DNA of 64,000 nt from Heliocidaris erythrogramma. Taxonomy: Eukaryota; Echinodermata; Echinoidea; Camarodonta; Echinometridae. Positions 11,689 to 24,510 of the stretch are shown piece by piece (the first letter of the stretch is position 1; every line of letters begins with the position of its first letter). The notes beneath the pieces were generated by a model, which did no database searches, was not told the DNA's origin, and was given only the letters and a program-made list of their open reading frames with translations. The stretch spans positions 8,482,935 through 8,546,934 of the forward strand of contig CM046863.1 in the NCBI GenBank assembly GCA_025617745.1. The letters run 5' to 3'. Both the position numbers and the translations under genes were made by a program.

Positions 11689-12049
11689 GTTCAGCCTAGA
11701 CCATGTAAACTATTTTTTAGCATAGACAGTTACTTAGGCGAAGTTAGGGTTAGAGTTATGCCTGAGCCTGAGGCTGAGGTTATTCTCTTGCGTATGGTGG
11801 GGCCTATATCAGGAGTATGCCGCTGTTCTTAACTGGGATTGGTTATCGATACTACAGCCTCATCTAGGAAGAAAAATAAAGTAGTAGTATTATACACTCA
11901 AATTGGTAAGTTGAACACATTTTCTAATAAATGGAGACTAGGCGTAGCCATAAAACAATAATGTAGTAGTCATAATGAAGTTTTAACAATTTTTATATGT
12001 TTATTTTTTCTTAGTCAGTGGCGGCGCTGACCAGTTTGACTGTAGTCTG

Positions 12050-12155
12050 ACTAGCAACTCCTACAGCAGGTTTATGTCTCTAAGTGAGGAGAGCCGACCC
12101 TACCCAAATGAGAGGCTGACGACGAAACGGGAGACAGAATTTTCGGTCTACATGT
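12050..12155. mobile_element. End fragment of the foldback element family of 56853-57537
   Basis: The words AGCCGACCCTACCCAAATGAGAGGCT and GGAGACAGAATTTTCGGTCTA match the right end of the 685-bp foldback element, with diverged bases between. Only one arm remains. Confidence 0.6.
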
Positions 12156-12696
12156 ATTTTCATGGATTGTATTATAATTCTTTGTGGTGAAACCATAAAT
12201 TCGGAAGTCGATACCAGATAATCACAACTAGAACAGCAGAGAAATAGGCCATTTCAAATACAAGTTTTAGCTCTGGGGTTTTCTTTTCTTACTGGCTGGA
12301 TGCAAAGAAATTTTGAGGTAACATCCCATGAAACTTCCATTTGCATTCTTTCCAACAGATTTGTGATTATGAATATTTTAGATTAGCATTGTCAGTTATA
12401 ACATAATTTTTCTCTTAGGTTATAACTTAATTCTTGCAATCTTTGATTACACAATCCAGTCTTGAGCAAAATCATATCGTGTGTGTAATAAGTTTTGCCA
12501 TCTTAAACATACAAAATGACAGCATACAACATTCGGGATTGACAAGGCAGTTTTAGCGATTTTTAAACATTTTGATAGGGAAAAAAATGTGATCTTAGTG
12601 AAATTTTAAAGTGTTATTAAGAACAATTTGAATTCTTCATGACGAAAAAGATAAATTTGATACCATTGTTTCATTTTCTTTCTTTCATTCAACAGG

Positions 12697-12960
12697 AAAA
12701 TGACCTGCAATTGCCTGCCAGCATTTGCCAGAAAGCTTTTGCAAGGCATCTGAGCTGACTGAAGGAGATGTTGCAACGGTGTTTGCTGACTGCTATTAGG
12801 ACTCCAACAAACAGTGACAAGATGCATTCATCATTGCTCACTTTACAGTCAGCCCCGTCATGCGTCACAGAGGGAATGGGCCACAACCCAAACGGCAACG
12901 AAATTATGCTCCAACGTATCATGCGAGTTAAATGAGTATCGAGACACCGAGGTGGAGTAG
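12697..12960 (+). pseudogene. Possible decayed exon, function unknown
   Basis: After a good acceptor (TTCATTCAACAG) one frame reads FARHLSLTEGDVATVFADCY, a stop, then a further protein-like stretch ending PKRQRNYAPTYH after another stop. Stop codons at two points and the mixed composition suggest a dead exon, perhaps from a transposon. I do not recognise the family. The alternative is chance similarity to coding sequence. Confidence 0.25.
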
Positions 12961-14840
12961 GACTATGGGATCCTTACAGGTGTCTGTCCATAATATTTTA
13001 TGTGAAACTTCAATAACTTTGCGACCATGTGCCCGTTTCTAAGCAAACTTGGATGGTAGATGCTCGATAGGGACCTCCATATTATTTGGGGGTGGAAATT
13101 CACATGTAGTTTAAAGGTCAAATGAGGTCAAACGTTAAATTTTACCTGCTGATTACTACTGGGGTTGGTAAGTTTTTAATCATAAGCCCATTTGTAGATG
13201 GTAGATGGTTTACAGGGAACTTAACCCCTACCGTGCCACCCATTCTGTGCATTCTCCCCTTGTCTGGCCACCCAAAAAAGGCAAATTTAGACTTTAACCT
13301 TCATGCATGTTTATCACCATTTTATCATACCTTCTCTTCATCCTACACAATTAATTTCTACACAAAATATATTCTCTTATATATCCTTTCAATGAAAACA
13401 AAGTAATTCATTTTTCCGCCCCTAAATTCACAAACTAAAGTATTTAAAAATCTTCTTTTTTTTTAGGTCAAAACTCTCATTTTCTTCTCTGTTCATACAT
13501 GTAAACCCTATTGACCAATTTCAGAGCACGTATAATAGGAATGTTCCATTCAGGAAAAATAGGGGTGTTGCATTAGCAAGTTCATTGGACCAATCCAAGT
13601 GAAAAGTAGGGGTTCTGTCAGAAATGTACGGAGGGGCTAGCATTACAAAAAATAAGAGGAATAAATAATTAGGATGATATCATGTCTCACTACAAACTAT
13701 ACCTATTGTACAGTTGAACAGTCCATTTTGAAAATGCATTCAAATTGATGACCATTCAGGGAGGTATTACAGGGAGATAATCTTAGCTGCCAGCTTTCTA
13801 TTCATAGTGTCTGGACTTGAACTCGTCTTTTCTTTGACAAAAAGTCTTTGCAGAACCCTGCCTCTTTGTCCTATTACATAACGCTTCTTTGTTCCATTTC
13901 CTGTCGTAGAAATGCCTATAGGAAGGAGTTTTTATATTATAAGCCCAGGATACTTTCTTCTATGTATACATTGTGATCACAGCTTGTATACAAGTAGGAG
14001 AATGGGATTATAATGTACATTCCAAGTTAATGTTTTGGGAGAGTAGAAATAAAATATACAAATATATGCATGCATATATTTCACTTATTACACATGGGTT
14101 TTTCCCGAATGGAAACGGTAATTATACTGCAGCACACGTAAAGGACTTTTGCTGGGCCCAGCGAAGTGTAATGCATTCGCGCGAGCTCAAGAAAGTTATC
14201 GTAGTACATTATGCCTCCGTGCTCTGACTTTCTACCAAGAAATCATGTTTTCACGCTAAATTCGAATGTAGCCCCATATAAAACTCACTCGAAATCGTAA
14301 GTTTATAAAACAATGAAGCTTTTCATGTATTTAGAAAACTACAATATTTTGGCAATAATTTGACATTTGGTGTTAAATGTGATGATACTTGGCGGGCGGC
14401 AGATGCCACCCACGGCCAGCTGTAAGGATATTACTCCCGGGCGGATATAACCGCCCACGGCCCGCTAGGGGTTAAGTTTCTTTTGGGCAAAGGGTCAATG
14501 AGGTCAAATGTTACAATCTACCTGCAAGAATGATTGCACACAAATGTGGCACGACATGTAATATGGTTATAGCCTTGTTTGAATTATTTATCTTGCAATA
14601 ATAATTTCATTTCATTTATTTTGATTTTAAATTTCATTTCATAAATAATTATTTTAAAGGATATTCTAGATATAACTGAAATATTTGAATATTTACCTAT
14701 ATCACTTTAATCATTGTTATTTCAGTTTGTTTTGAAATTTGAGTTAAATAGGATCTCATTAAACTCTAATGTTTCAAATACCATGGTCTCTTTATTTCTG
14801 ATTTTCAATGTTGACACATTGTTACACTTTCATTTTTCTA
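12961..14840. other. Non-coding stretch
   Basis: Mostly AT-rich. Near 14390-14475 is a GC-rich imperfect palindrome (GGCGGGCGGCAG, CCCACGGCC, CGGGCGGATATAACCGCCC) that may be an element end. No exon is supported. Confidence 0.45.
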
Positions 14841-14842
14841 TA

Positions 14843-15403
14843 CAGATTACTACACAGGGCAGAGAGAAAGTGGAAGTTTGCTCAGTCACCTTCCAGTCCA
14901 TTCTCACACTTGGTAGGAAACGGCTAGGCAACCTCTTGAAGTATGCTTGGGATCAGAAGAGCAGTCCGAGGCCAGAGAGGAGAGGTGGGCTCAGGTTCAA
15001 CGCGGAGTTCAACAATCTCAAAGAGAAAGTTCGTAATCACATCAATTTCGATGTCGCTCATCTCACTATGGAAGAAATAAGACGCACTTCAAGAAGTATC
15101 TCCCAAGTTCGCTCAATGTTCATCGTATGTGGGAGCTCTTCTGCAGGGAAAATATTGGTGATTCCATCAAATACCACACCTACTACAGCATCTTCGTCCA
15201 TGACTTCAATCTTGGGTTTGGAAACCTAAAGTCTGATGTTTGTTCATTTTGCACTGGACACAAAGCGAAGATCGCATGTGACAATGACGATGAAGTGAAG
15301 CGCGCTCTTGTCACTGAGCTGATGGTTGTCTGAGCCAACAGATCAAGTGGACGTAGACAGCGATGACGACAATGAAGGCATTGTTTCTGTTTTTGACGAA
15401 TGA
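14843..15403 (+). pseudogene. Transposase-like gene fragment with missing catalytic core
   Basis: After an acceptor (TTTCTATACAG), a frame opens with KVEVCSVTFQSILTLGRKRL and later PRPERRGG. It reaches NHIN near 15045, where one base appears lost. The next frame gives SHYGRNKTHFKKYLP, LNVHRMWELF, HTYYSIFVHDFNLGF and DVCSFC. This order (VC..FF/TLG, RP..RGG, SHY.R...KYL, EFNL.F, C..C) is a signature I know from DDE-transposon-derived proteins in animal genomes; the superfamily (perhaps Sola-like) is uncertain. From 15332 a third frame gives a short acidic tail, EPTDQVDVDSDDDNEG, ending in a stop at 15401. The acidic DDE core that should lie between is absent. The copy is dead, or an internally deleted derivative. 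Confidence 0.6.
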
Positions 15404-15648
15404 TTCAGCAAAATGTTGACTCTCTCAGTTACAGCCAGAAAGCGAATCACCAAAAACATGTTGGTGAATTTCTATTTTCCATGGGTTGTTTGGATACCAA
15501 AGTTAATATTATGTTTGTATTTCCTTAAATTTTTGAGATTTTATTGGATCCATAGACATATTAATTAATATACTAGACGGAAAGCAGCACGAGTGGATAT
15601 CATTATGTGAATGGCATTAGGCCCCGCCTCTTTCAGAGCATTTGAAGT

Positions 15649-16095
15649 GGTTTATGCACGCTTGGGCTAAAACCACTTGGTCTAATTTCCAGATGGGCTA
15701 CCTTCATTCGGGCTAAACCCTTTTGGTCCACTCTTCATTTGGTCTAATTTGCTGTTGGTCTAATAACCAGAAGGTCTAATGACCACTTGGTCTAATTACC
15801 ATTTGATCTAATTACCATTTCGTCTACTTTATTTTGTTGTCACTTGGTCTACTACCAGTTCGTTTAATGTCAGTTTGTTTAATTCCCAGTCAGTCTAAAA
15901 CTAGTTGGTCTACATGCATTTCGTCTAAAATCCACTTGGTCTAGTATCCATTTGGTCTTCATGGCATTTATATGGTCTAATGTGCAGTTGGTCTAACTTT
16001 CATTTAGTCCATTTTCCATTTAGTCTAATTGTCAGTTGGTCTAAATGCCAATTTGTCTAAACATCACTTTGTCTAATTATCACTAAGGCTAATTG
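15649..16095. mobile_element. Second GGTCTAAT left arm, truncated copy
   Basis: It starts with the same terminus GGTTTATGCACGCTTGGG and follows the arm at 886-1340 almost base for base. It lacks one repeat unit near 15780 and stops at GGCTAATTG. No right arm or second terminus follows, so the copy is truncated or recombined. The high identity to the first copy implies recent activity. Confidence 0.8.
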
Positions 16096-16719
16096 TAGTA
16101 GTCACATCCATCACCCCTTTACTAAGTTTACTAATAAGTTATGATAAGTTAGTGTCCTGTAATAGAGAAAATAATAATGGTCAATATTAATATTTACTTA
16201 TTTTTTAGGTAGCATCAAGGGAATTTTGCTCAAATATCACTTTCGTTCTTTCTGTTTCCATGGAAACAGCCATTATCAAACATTATGGACACTTTTTATA
16301 ACTCTTATTAGGGTTTTAATCAAGTTAGAAATTTTTGATACATTATTCTTAAATGTTACAATGTGTTTTTGTATTTTTTTTAAGCAGATGTTTCTGCATT
16401 TATTAAGAAATCAAATACAAACATTGCATACAATAATGATACAAATCAGAATTGATACAAATAAAGTTTGACAACTGAATTACAAAAAGGATATTTATAT
16501 GTTTAGATAATATTGAAATTATGAAGGTAAGTCAATAAATCGAGATAAATGCAGGGGCCAGCTATCATAAGCAAGAATGCTTGAGTGGATAGCAGCCGGG
16601 GGATTGGGGCTACATGATACCTTAATATACGAGTCGATGAGTAGTATGGGCTGTCACGTATAAAGAATTAGATATTATTTCAAGAAATTATATAAATCGG
16701 AGTTTATAAGAAAAAAAAG

Positions 16720-18257
16720 GTTAAAAAAAAGAGAAATTGCAAGTGCGTGCATGTGAGTGAGTGGGGGTGAAATATGTGCGATTCGTATATCTTCTTAAAC
16801 TGGTCAACTTTACAAATACTTGTTTAAAATGTATTTTTCTCATTAATGCTTTGAAAGAATAAAGTGATGCAGAATGTTTAATATTGTCAGGGAAATCGTT
16901 CCAACCATCTGGGCCACGGTGTCTTATCGATTTATGGGCTAGAATTATTTTGGGGTTGGTTAAATGGAGGTCAGAAGAGTGTCGTGTAGGATAAGAAAGA
17001 ATATTTCTATTGTACGTAAAAATATTACGTAAAGGCAATGATATAGTTTTTGTCGAAAAATTTGTACATAAATATTGCAGTTTGAAAGAGGTGAATATCG
17101 GCAATTTTTTAATGTTTTTAATTCATAAAATATTGGATCAGTATGGGCTAGGTACTATGAATGAGTACAGATACAGAGTACTTTCTTTTGGAGGCGCGAT
17201 ATTGCCATAATTTTCATCGTATTACTATTTCTCCATACTATGTTACAGTAAGATATATAGGACAGAATGAATGAATTATAGAGCATAAATAGTGACTTTA
17301 GTTGGAGATGGTATTTTAATCTAATTAAAATGCCTATGCCTCTCGAAGCTACATATTACAAATGTGACTATTCCAAGTTAGATTTGAATCAATTGTTACA
17401 CCTAAGAATTTTGATTCTTCCTTTTCAGTAATGGGCATATCATCTACGAAAATTTTGTTGTTAAAGATATGTTTAGAATGTATATTCTTAAAGTAGATGT
17501 AGTTTGTCTTGTCTATATTTAGTGAGAGTTTATTGGATTTGAACCAAAATGATAATTTCGTTAATTCTGAATTGAGGGTTGGAACAAGGATATTTAGATC
17601 TGCATGTGAGTAAAATATGTTAGTATCATCTGCAAACAAAACGTATGTTAGGAGTGGTGATGCGTTTACAATATCATTCATATATATCAAAAATAATAAG
17701 GGACCTAGAATGGAGCCCTGTGGTACTTCGCATTTAATTGTTGTAATATTAGATGATTTAGATTTAAAAACAACATATTGACGTCTATTACGCAAATAAT
17801 CTTTACACCAAGAGAGTACATTCCCTCTCACTCCATATGCCTTTAGTTTACAAATTAATATACGATGATCCATTGTATCGAAGGCTTTCGATAAATGCAT
17901 AACACCCCCAATAGTATGTTCTCTTTTAGAGAGGGAATCAGTCATTTTGTGGCATAATTGTAAAATTGCATAATCTGTTGAATGATTATCTCTGAATCCA
18001 TATTGATTAGGAATTAACAATTTATTTATTTTCAAGAAAGCATATAATTGTTTATAAACTATTTTTTTTAGTATTTTCGAAATGCTTGGTAATAAACAAA
18101 TTGGTCTGTAGTTAACAATTTGAGATGGATCATCTTTTTTATATGTCGGAATTATTTTTGCAATTTTCAATGAGTCTGGAAAAATACCTTAGGAGAGAGA
18201 TAAATTGAAAATATGTGATAACAGTGAAGCTATGAAGTGAATTATTTGCTTTATTAA
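16720..18257 (-). pseudogene. Non-LTR retrotransposon (LINE) reverse transcriptase, 5'-truncated and dead
   Basis: A minus-strand frame (17349-18170) carries RT motifs: YRPICLLPSISKILKK, NQYGFRDNHST, LSKAFDTMDH, VPQGSILGPLLFLIY and the catalytic FADDTN. Upstream the frame continues as SLLSHIFNLSLS, a stop, then GIFPDSLK, so a nonsense codon lies at about 18191. The first catalytic Asp, expected before LSKAFD, is His (residue 92). Below 17349 are stops and shifts, but the C-terminal signature returns at 16800-17000 (SYPTRHSSDLHLTNPK, RHRGPDGWNDFPDNI). The architecture fits the Jockey/CR1 group of LINEs. No endonuclease domain remains. Truncation near 18257 is typical of incomplete target-primed reverse transcription. 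Confidence 0.85.
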
Positions 18258-18957
18258 AAAATACTTAATTCGTCATGGCCGCTAGATTTGTTGGATTCTT
18301 AATCACGAATACATGACATTTTGTGAAATTCTATTGTTCTTGATCCGTTGCCATGGTAATAGCCCTTGTAATTTAGGGCAAAGAAGCATATTTTGAGAGT
18401 TAGTGGTCCCATCTAACAGAAGAAAAAAAAAATCATTTAAGATTATTTCTAAGGGGGTGGGGACAATTCAGTTTTTGGCCCATAGACTTTACTGATAATA
18501 CATAGGATAATTGCCTTATGTACATAATTATACACTCTAGATTGTACCTTCAAATAGTTTTTTTTTTCAGTCAAAATGCGCATCCAGTAAAAATACATAC
18601 TATATGAAAGGATTTGATATTTCGATCAATATCGTGTGAGTACTTGGCTTATAATAATTGGATGAATGTTTGAACACTGGGGGCTGATCGTTTGGGAGTC
18701 CAGAAAGCAACCCTTCATAGCGATGAATTTCATTTAACTGTGGCAATATGATAAACTTAAGACCAAAAAAAATCAATGTGACGAATATACACCTGTGAAT
18801 CTTTATTTTCCCTAACGTTTACTTGATTGTTTTGTTGAATACTAGTGGATTAAAAAAATTAAGTGTGCATCTTGAGTTACCGGCGTGGGCCATATAGTGC
18901 ACTCGATTATCACTAGATTGATAACAGGTTTAAGGGCATGTTATTTTCCTTCAACCA

Positions 18958-19350
18958 TTAAACAGATTAGGTAACTTTGTGGAGGCTTGATAAAATCTGA
19001 GCTGTCTGGCCTTACATGCTATAAGAGTAATATGGTGTAAAAATGAAGCCCATGGGGAAAAAAGCACTTCAAAATCACCATGTGCTTCACAAAAGTAAAC
19101 ATATACAAGTGACCGGAAATGCCAGACTCATTTTCCCCATTGACTCAATGTTAGACTAAAGCGTATGGCCATACGCTTTCGTAAATGGGACTATTGAGTC
19201 ACAGATATCTTAATAATAGCATTATATATTTGATAACCTTTCTCTGCCTGGCTGTTTATTTATCCTTCTTGAACATCATTATACAAGACAGATATCAAAA
19301 TTCAACAATTTATTAAATTAAGCCTCCACAAAGTTACCGAATCCCTTTAA
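18958..19350. mobile_element. TTAA-flanked MITE (393 bp)
   Basis: The ends are TTAA then ANNGATTNGGTAACTTTGTGG inverted. The left part (AAATCTGAGCTG, GTGACCGGAAATGCCAGAC) is repeated at 34494-34671. Non-coding. The TTAA target suggests a Kolobok or piggyBac-type helper. Confidence 0.75.
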
Positions 19351-20580
19351 ATATTTCATCATTAAAAATCGCGTAAATAAAAAGTAAAAATTATGTTTAA
19401 ATTCAATATATTGAAGCTCCCTCTCGAGACTGATACAATAGATTGATGTTCTATTGCGGCTCCTTGTCATCGATCTCTACCAGCGTAGTGCCCTCCATAC
19501 ACAGAGCTTGGCCAACCGAGTTCGAGTTTTTTTGCGATCACGTGACAACAGGCGCCATGTTGTGACCTATGGTTGTGACCCAATGTAGTGTGAGCGCGCG
19601 AGTTACAACTGCATGCATAGAGCATATTGCTAGCATGCATGCACTGTATCATATATGCTGCACTGCATATACTATCGATGAGATGTAGAACCAGAATCGT
19701 GAAATCTGCTGTCTAGATTTCCTTAAAAATGCCGTGCTTTTTTGCATGGAGATATTCAAATTGTCCAGGAAAGGGAACAAATATGAATAAGAACTTGATA
19801 TAGAGGACTGCTTGTAATGAAATAATAAGAGTAAATTTCAAGGCTCTAAATCATGGTTTGTGTATGTCAAAAGATCTAATAGTATTTGTCTGATGCTAAA
19901 CTGAAGGTTAAACTATTTTTGTGAAGAAGTGATAACTGCTTGATATTTTAGATGGGTGTTGAACACAAATTGTTATTCAACATAGAAGAAAGCACACAAT
20001 CTGAGGATGTTTTGCACAACACTGTACAATTTTGGAAGGAGAAACCCTTTACTTAAGATATTAAGAGGACGGGTATTTTGGAAGATGTTAAATTCCGAAC
20101 ATTTAAAATCATTTTGTAACTCCTATAATTAGTCCACAATTTGTCTTCAAATTGTTTTTGTATATTTAAATTTTCTTCGCCAGTTATGCGTATCATGATA
20201 AAATGGTACCATGGTATACAAAGATTTTTTTTTCTTTCTGAGAACTGTAATTTATGCATGAACATTTGTTCATAGGCTGCACCTATGGGTAGTGGATGTG
20301 TGCCACATACGTTTGCGATTTTATTTTCATGCCAATAAACAATTTGAATTTTGGCAGTGTTATTATCATTGGCGTTCATTCATTGCCCTGAAGAATGCAT
20401 GTATTTACACATTTTCTTCTTTGTTTTAATTGATATGTTAATGCACCTGTGGTTTATGTTATTAATAAGTTCTTGATATAAGTATGTCTTTTTTTCTAGT
20501 TAGTGCTTGTATATAAAACATATTATTTTGATATACGGAGTCAATCAATGGTCCAGTGAATTATCGCGGCAACTTTTACA
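19351..20580. other. Non-coding stretch
   Basis: No exon or repeat structure recognised. Short frames lack homology signals. Confidence 0.4.
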
Positions 20581-20599
20581 CGGACATTAAAAAGTCCTT

Positions 20600-20700
20600 A
20601 CCCGAGAGAGGGTACCCCCTCCCGCACCCTCCCCCGCTCCCTCGCCGCTGGCGCCCCCCTCCGTTTCAAATTCCTGGATCCGCCACTGCGGTGACGTATG
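20600..20700. mobile_element. C-rich element end with GGATCCGCCACTG
   Basis: A pyrimidine/C-rich block followed by CCTGGATCCGCCACTGCGG. It is a terminus of the same type as at 457 and 62235. The opposite end was not located. Confidence 0.4.
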
Positions 20701-21544
20701 AATTTTGGTCTTTCAGGTATGTTAAGTCATAATGACGAAAAATTCCGAAGATATTCAAAGGCTGACGTTTTTTTCGAAAATATGAATGATGTATTTATCA
20801 GAGTCTATAAAATTGATATTTTTCTCCGATAACTTTGCAAGATTAATCTATGCGATTAATATCGATATGATATACCGATATTATCATGCACCTGTTACGG
20901 AATTGATATGCATCCAACGAGTCAAAATATTTGGAAAAGGTCTTATTTCATACATTATTCACATCCCTCAAAACGTCAAAACTCCTAAAAATGAATGTTG
21001 AAAAGACACGGCCGCGGTTTCTTGAGACTAAATGGCATTGTTCTTGCTCTAATTTTGAAGAGATTTTTGGCAAACTTACGCTTTTGAATATCAGGAATAA
21101 TATAAAATTTACCTTTAGAGGAATATTAAAGATTTTTTTTTCATTTTCAGGTCAAACCTTAGCCGGGTGCGCAGACATAGGGCTCCCCATCACACCCCAT
21201 ACACACACACACACGAACACGAGCGGGCGCAGTCGTTGGGTTCGTTGGGTTACAACATTATTGAGTTGGGCAAACTCTGTGTATGGATGGCTCTGTACCA
21301 GCGGATAAAGCAACGCCCTCAACGTTCGATGCGACCCGGCCCGACGCGTCGCCATCCTTGGGCTCGCAGAACAAAACACCCCTGTAGTACTATTCCAATA
21401 CAATTTTATGCATTTTTAGAATCAAATGATTCAGCTCTGTGAAGTATTTTCCACGAATAAACTGCAAAATCAGGCAAAACAAGTGTACCCTTACAAATTC
21501 TAGAGACAATTCAATGTGACAATTAGTATAATGTCTTTTATAAC

Positions 21545-21965
21545 TAAAAAATGAAATCACGTATCTTTCGAAATACATCATGAAAGGGAAGAGGATAGCT
21601 GGAAGGAAAAACAAAAATAAAATGCAAATGATAGGGGAGATGAAAGCAAAAACAAAGAAATACAAAAGGATAGGTTAAAGGATATTGAAGAGGAAAAACG
21701 ATGAAATACAAAAGGAAAGGGGAGAGAATATAGCAGAGGAAAAATAATGAAATACATAAGGAAAGAGAAGAGGATAGATGGAAGGAAAGAGAAAAGGCTA
21801 GATGGAAGGGAAAATACAAAACAATAGAGGAGAGGATATGGAAGAGGAAAAACCAAAAAGAAAAAAATACAAATGGTTACAGAGAGGATAGATGAAAGGA
21901 AAAAACAAAGAAATACAGAGGAATATATTCAATATAGAAAAGCAAGAGAAAGGGATAGATAGCCT
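21545..21965. repeat. Purine-rich minisatellite
   Basis: Imperfect 40-60-bp units built from AAGGAAAGGGGAGAGGATA, GGAAGAGGAAAAA and ATGAAATACAAA. One strand is almost entirely purine over 400 bp, so it could form triplex structures. Open frames on the minus strand here are artefacts of the biased composition. Confidence 0.8.
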
Positions 21966-23130
21966 ATCGGTTTGAGAAAATTTCTAAGTATTTCAGAAGA
22001 TTTCTACCCTTTTTTCCAAACTATTAAGAATGAAGGGTCGGTGCTGCAGGCATCATAATGTGTTCAATGTAATAGTTCACTTTTACTGCAGTTTGCAGAG
22101 ATGGTCAATGCATTCAGAACTACATCATAACTACCCCAAAAATGACTTACTTTTCTTTCATTCTTAAAAGTCATTTTTAGTCACATAACCATTCATACGA
22201 GTATGAGTATGTCAGCCCTAAAAGCCATATCTTTGTTAAAACAAAATGTCATTTACTTTAAACAATAGTAAACAAATGAGAAACCAACAATAATGGACAA
22301 AAATAAACTCTAATGTAATTTTCAATAATTCTTACGCATAAAGTTGGGTAAAGTAATAATGTTTGGGATCATAAGAAATGGTAATAAATTTCCTACAAGT
22401 TTTGTACACCATATTTTGTGGAATAATAGATGGTTAATGAAGTGCAGATATTTGAAAAGTAAGCACTGAACACATTTTGGTAAAGATTTTGAAGAGAGGT
22501 AAACGCATTGGCACAGTAAGAGTTAATTTTTTAAAGTTATGTTGTAATTCAGTTATTTGATCTTTCTTTACGCTTTATTCATCACTTATTATTTATACTA
22601 AATATTCCGCAAGATGCTGTCACCTTAAAATAGTCAAAGGCATAAAATACTTATAAAATTAAATGAATAGGCCTGTTTACTAATATATTTAAATTGTATG
22701 CATAATTTCAAAACAAAGGTTGTTCTTGACAACTAGGAAGCTTTTCAGAGGCTTGCCAGGCATAATGCAAGCAAACTGGATTCCCGGTATTGTAGTTCAT
22801 TCATCAATAACAGGTTAATGGAATACCCCGTTAATAGGTCCCCAGGAAAGAAACATCCATAAATTTGATAAAAATAACTTAGTAAACAGGTCTATTGAGA
22901 TGAAAAACACTTAAAAACACAGCAGAATTCTTGCAACAAGTGAATACAAACAAATACACATACATACAAATAAAAAAAAAAGAATAACTAGTTTGATCGT
23001 ACATATTCAAAATGCTTGTAAGAATTGTAATCTTACACCAAGAAATAAAAATCATATCAAAGAGCTTTGTTTTAGTTTTGTTATCAGATTTTGCTGTATC
23101 GGTGTTCTTTATAACGAGAGTCCACAGATA
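21966..23130. other. Non-coding stretch
   Basis: AT-rich, no supported feature. The CATCCATAAATTTGA word near 22855 also occurs near 11278, hinting at a shared old repeat. Confidence 0.35.
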
Positions 23131-23179
23131 ATCATTGAGAGTAACATGAATTTTTCAGACATTCAACCCGAATGGGCTG

Positions 23180-23515
23180 CCTTCTACCTGACAACGGTAA
23201 CACTCTGAGGTGTAGAATCAATATTTCACTATCAATTGTTGTCGGCGTGCAGATGAATATTTTAATATCAAATGTAACGTCAGATAATGCAGTTTTATCA
23301 GATAAATATCTCTTTATTGGTGTTATAATCATGATCAGATGATGATGTAACAGTGTCATTCAAAGGATGATATCTATGTACAGAGACCGATACAGACTTT
23401 TGGTCCAGTAATGACAACTGTTTTCAATTGATAGTCATGATATACACTCAAGTTCAGAACTTGCACCCCCTCCCTCCCGTGCCATGTCCCCCCCCCCCCC
23501 CCCCCCCCCTCACCT
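23180..23515. repeat. Dispersed repeat, copy 1, ending in a C run
   Basis: Words GTAACACTCTGAGGTGTAGAA, TCAGATAATGCAGTT, TGATCAGATGATGATGTAA and TTCAGAACTTGCACCCCC match 26700-26960 in order. A C run of about 20 closes this copy. Confidence 0.7.
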
Positions 23516-23594
23516 AGCTATAGATGTGCCTGGTAATCGATGATAAGCCTTCAGAAACCATTTTAGACTATCAGGGATTAATACAGTGGTGTCA

Positions 23595-23680
23595 AGTGAC
23601 AGTCATGATAATACTCCAACACCTAAATATACTGGATAGTGGGGTTTAGAACTTGCACCCCCATCCTGTTGCTTACTGAT
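23595..23680. repeat. Dispersed repeat, fragment
   Basis: Contains GTGGGGTTTAGAACTTGCACCCCC, the same end as the copies at 23450, 26905 and 33185. Confidence 0.6.
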
Positions 23681-24379
23681 ATGCATCTTAACATGTTTAA
23701 GATGCGCATAAATGCAAACGAGAGAAAGCGAAAGGGGAGAAAATGAAGAAAAACCATGATCCTTATTAAAGGTGATGTGAGTAGAGTGAATAAGAAATAG
23801 TGTTTTAAATGGCTTAAAATGCAAAAAAAAAAAATAATAATAAAAAATCTAAAGCTCTCGCATATGTTCCTTAAGCATGCATGTCGTAATTCTGTGCCGG
23901 TCATTATAGGAAATAGTGAATAATTAGTGTTTTAGGGAGTTCAAAAAATCAAAAGATTCCTAACTTTAGATTACTTAGCTAAATTCCAGGATTTTCTCTA
24001 ATTTTTCACCCTGAATATAGGAAGCAAAGAGAAGAATAGAGCTTTTAAAGTCCAAAATTTGAAAGATTCTGTAATGTTCAGTTCCTTTGCTTCCATTTAA
24101 TTTTTTTAAGGGTAAAGTATATCAGAAATGTAGTTTCTGAGGGGTGAAAAAACAAAAGATCTACCGCTCGGTTGCTTTGCCCCCTAACTTGTATAGTTTT
24201 TCTCGAATTTTAGCTACAAATGTCTTGTTAAGTGCATCAAAATTCATTTCATCGCGTATGCGTAGTGCCATAATATCCTGATTTAAAGCGGCAGTTATCT
24301 GTTTTGCATTTTTTGGTTTTATTTGTAAAGGTTTCATTAATTTTTTTTAGGTTGCGTTTTTCTAAAAATATGTATATTT

Positions 24380-24510
24380 TTTTTTTTTTTTTCGGGGGGG
24401 GGGAGGCAAAAATGTTATTGTTCGGCCAAGGACCCAAAGTCCCTGGATACGCCACTGCGTGACATTTCCATGCCCCCCTCCCCCCCCCCCCCCCCCCCCC
24501 CCCCCGCGAT
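24380..24510. mobile_element. Short element between T/G run and C run
   Basis: Starts with about 16 T and a G run, contains CTGGATACGCCACTGCGTG, and ends in about 30 C. Same construction as 316-457 and 61995-62243. Confidence 0.45.

Noticed and set aside
21390-21856. Hydrophobic Phe/Ser-rich frames on the minus strand as membrane proteins
   Set aside because: They are translations of a purine-rich minisatellite; all three frames give the same kind of low-complexity hydrophobic sequence.
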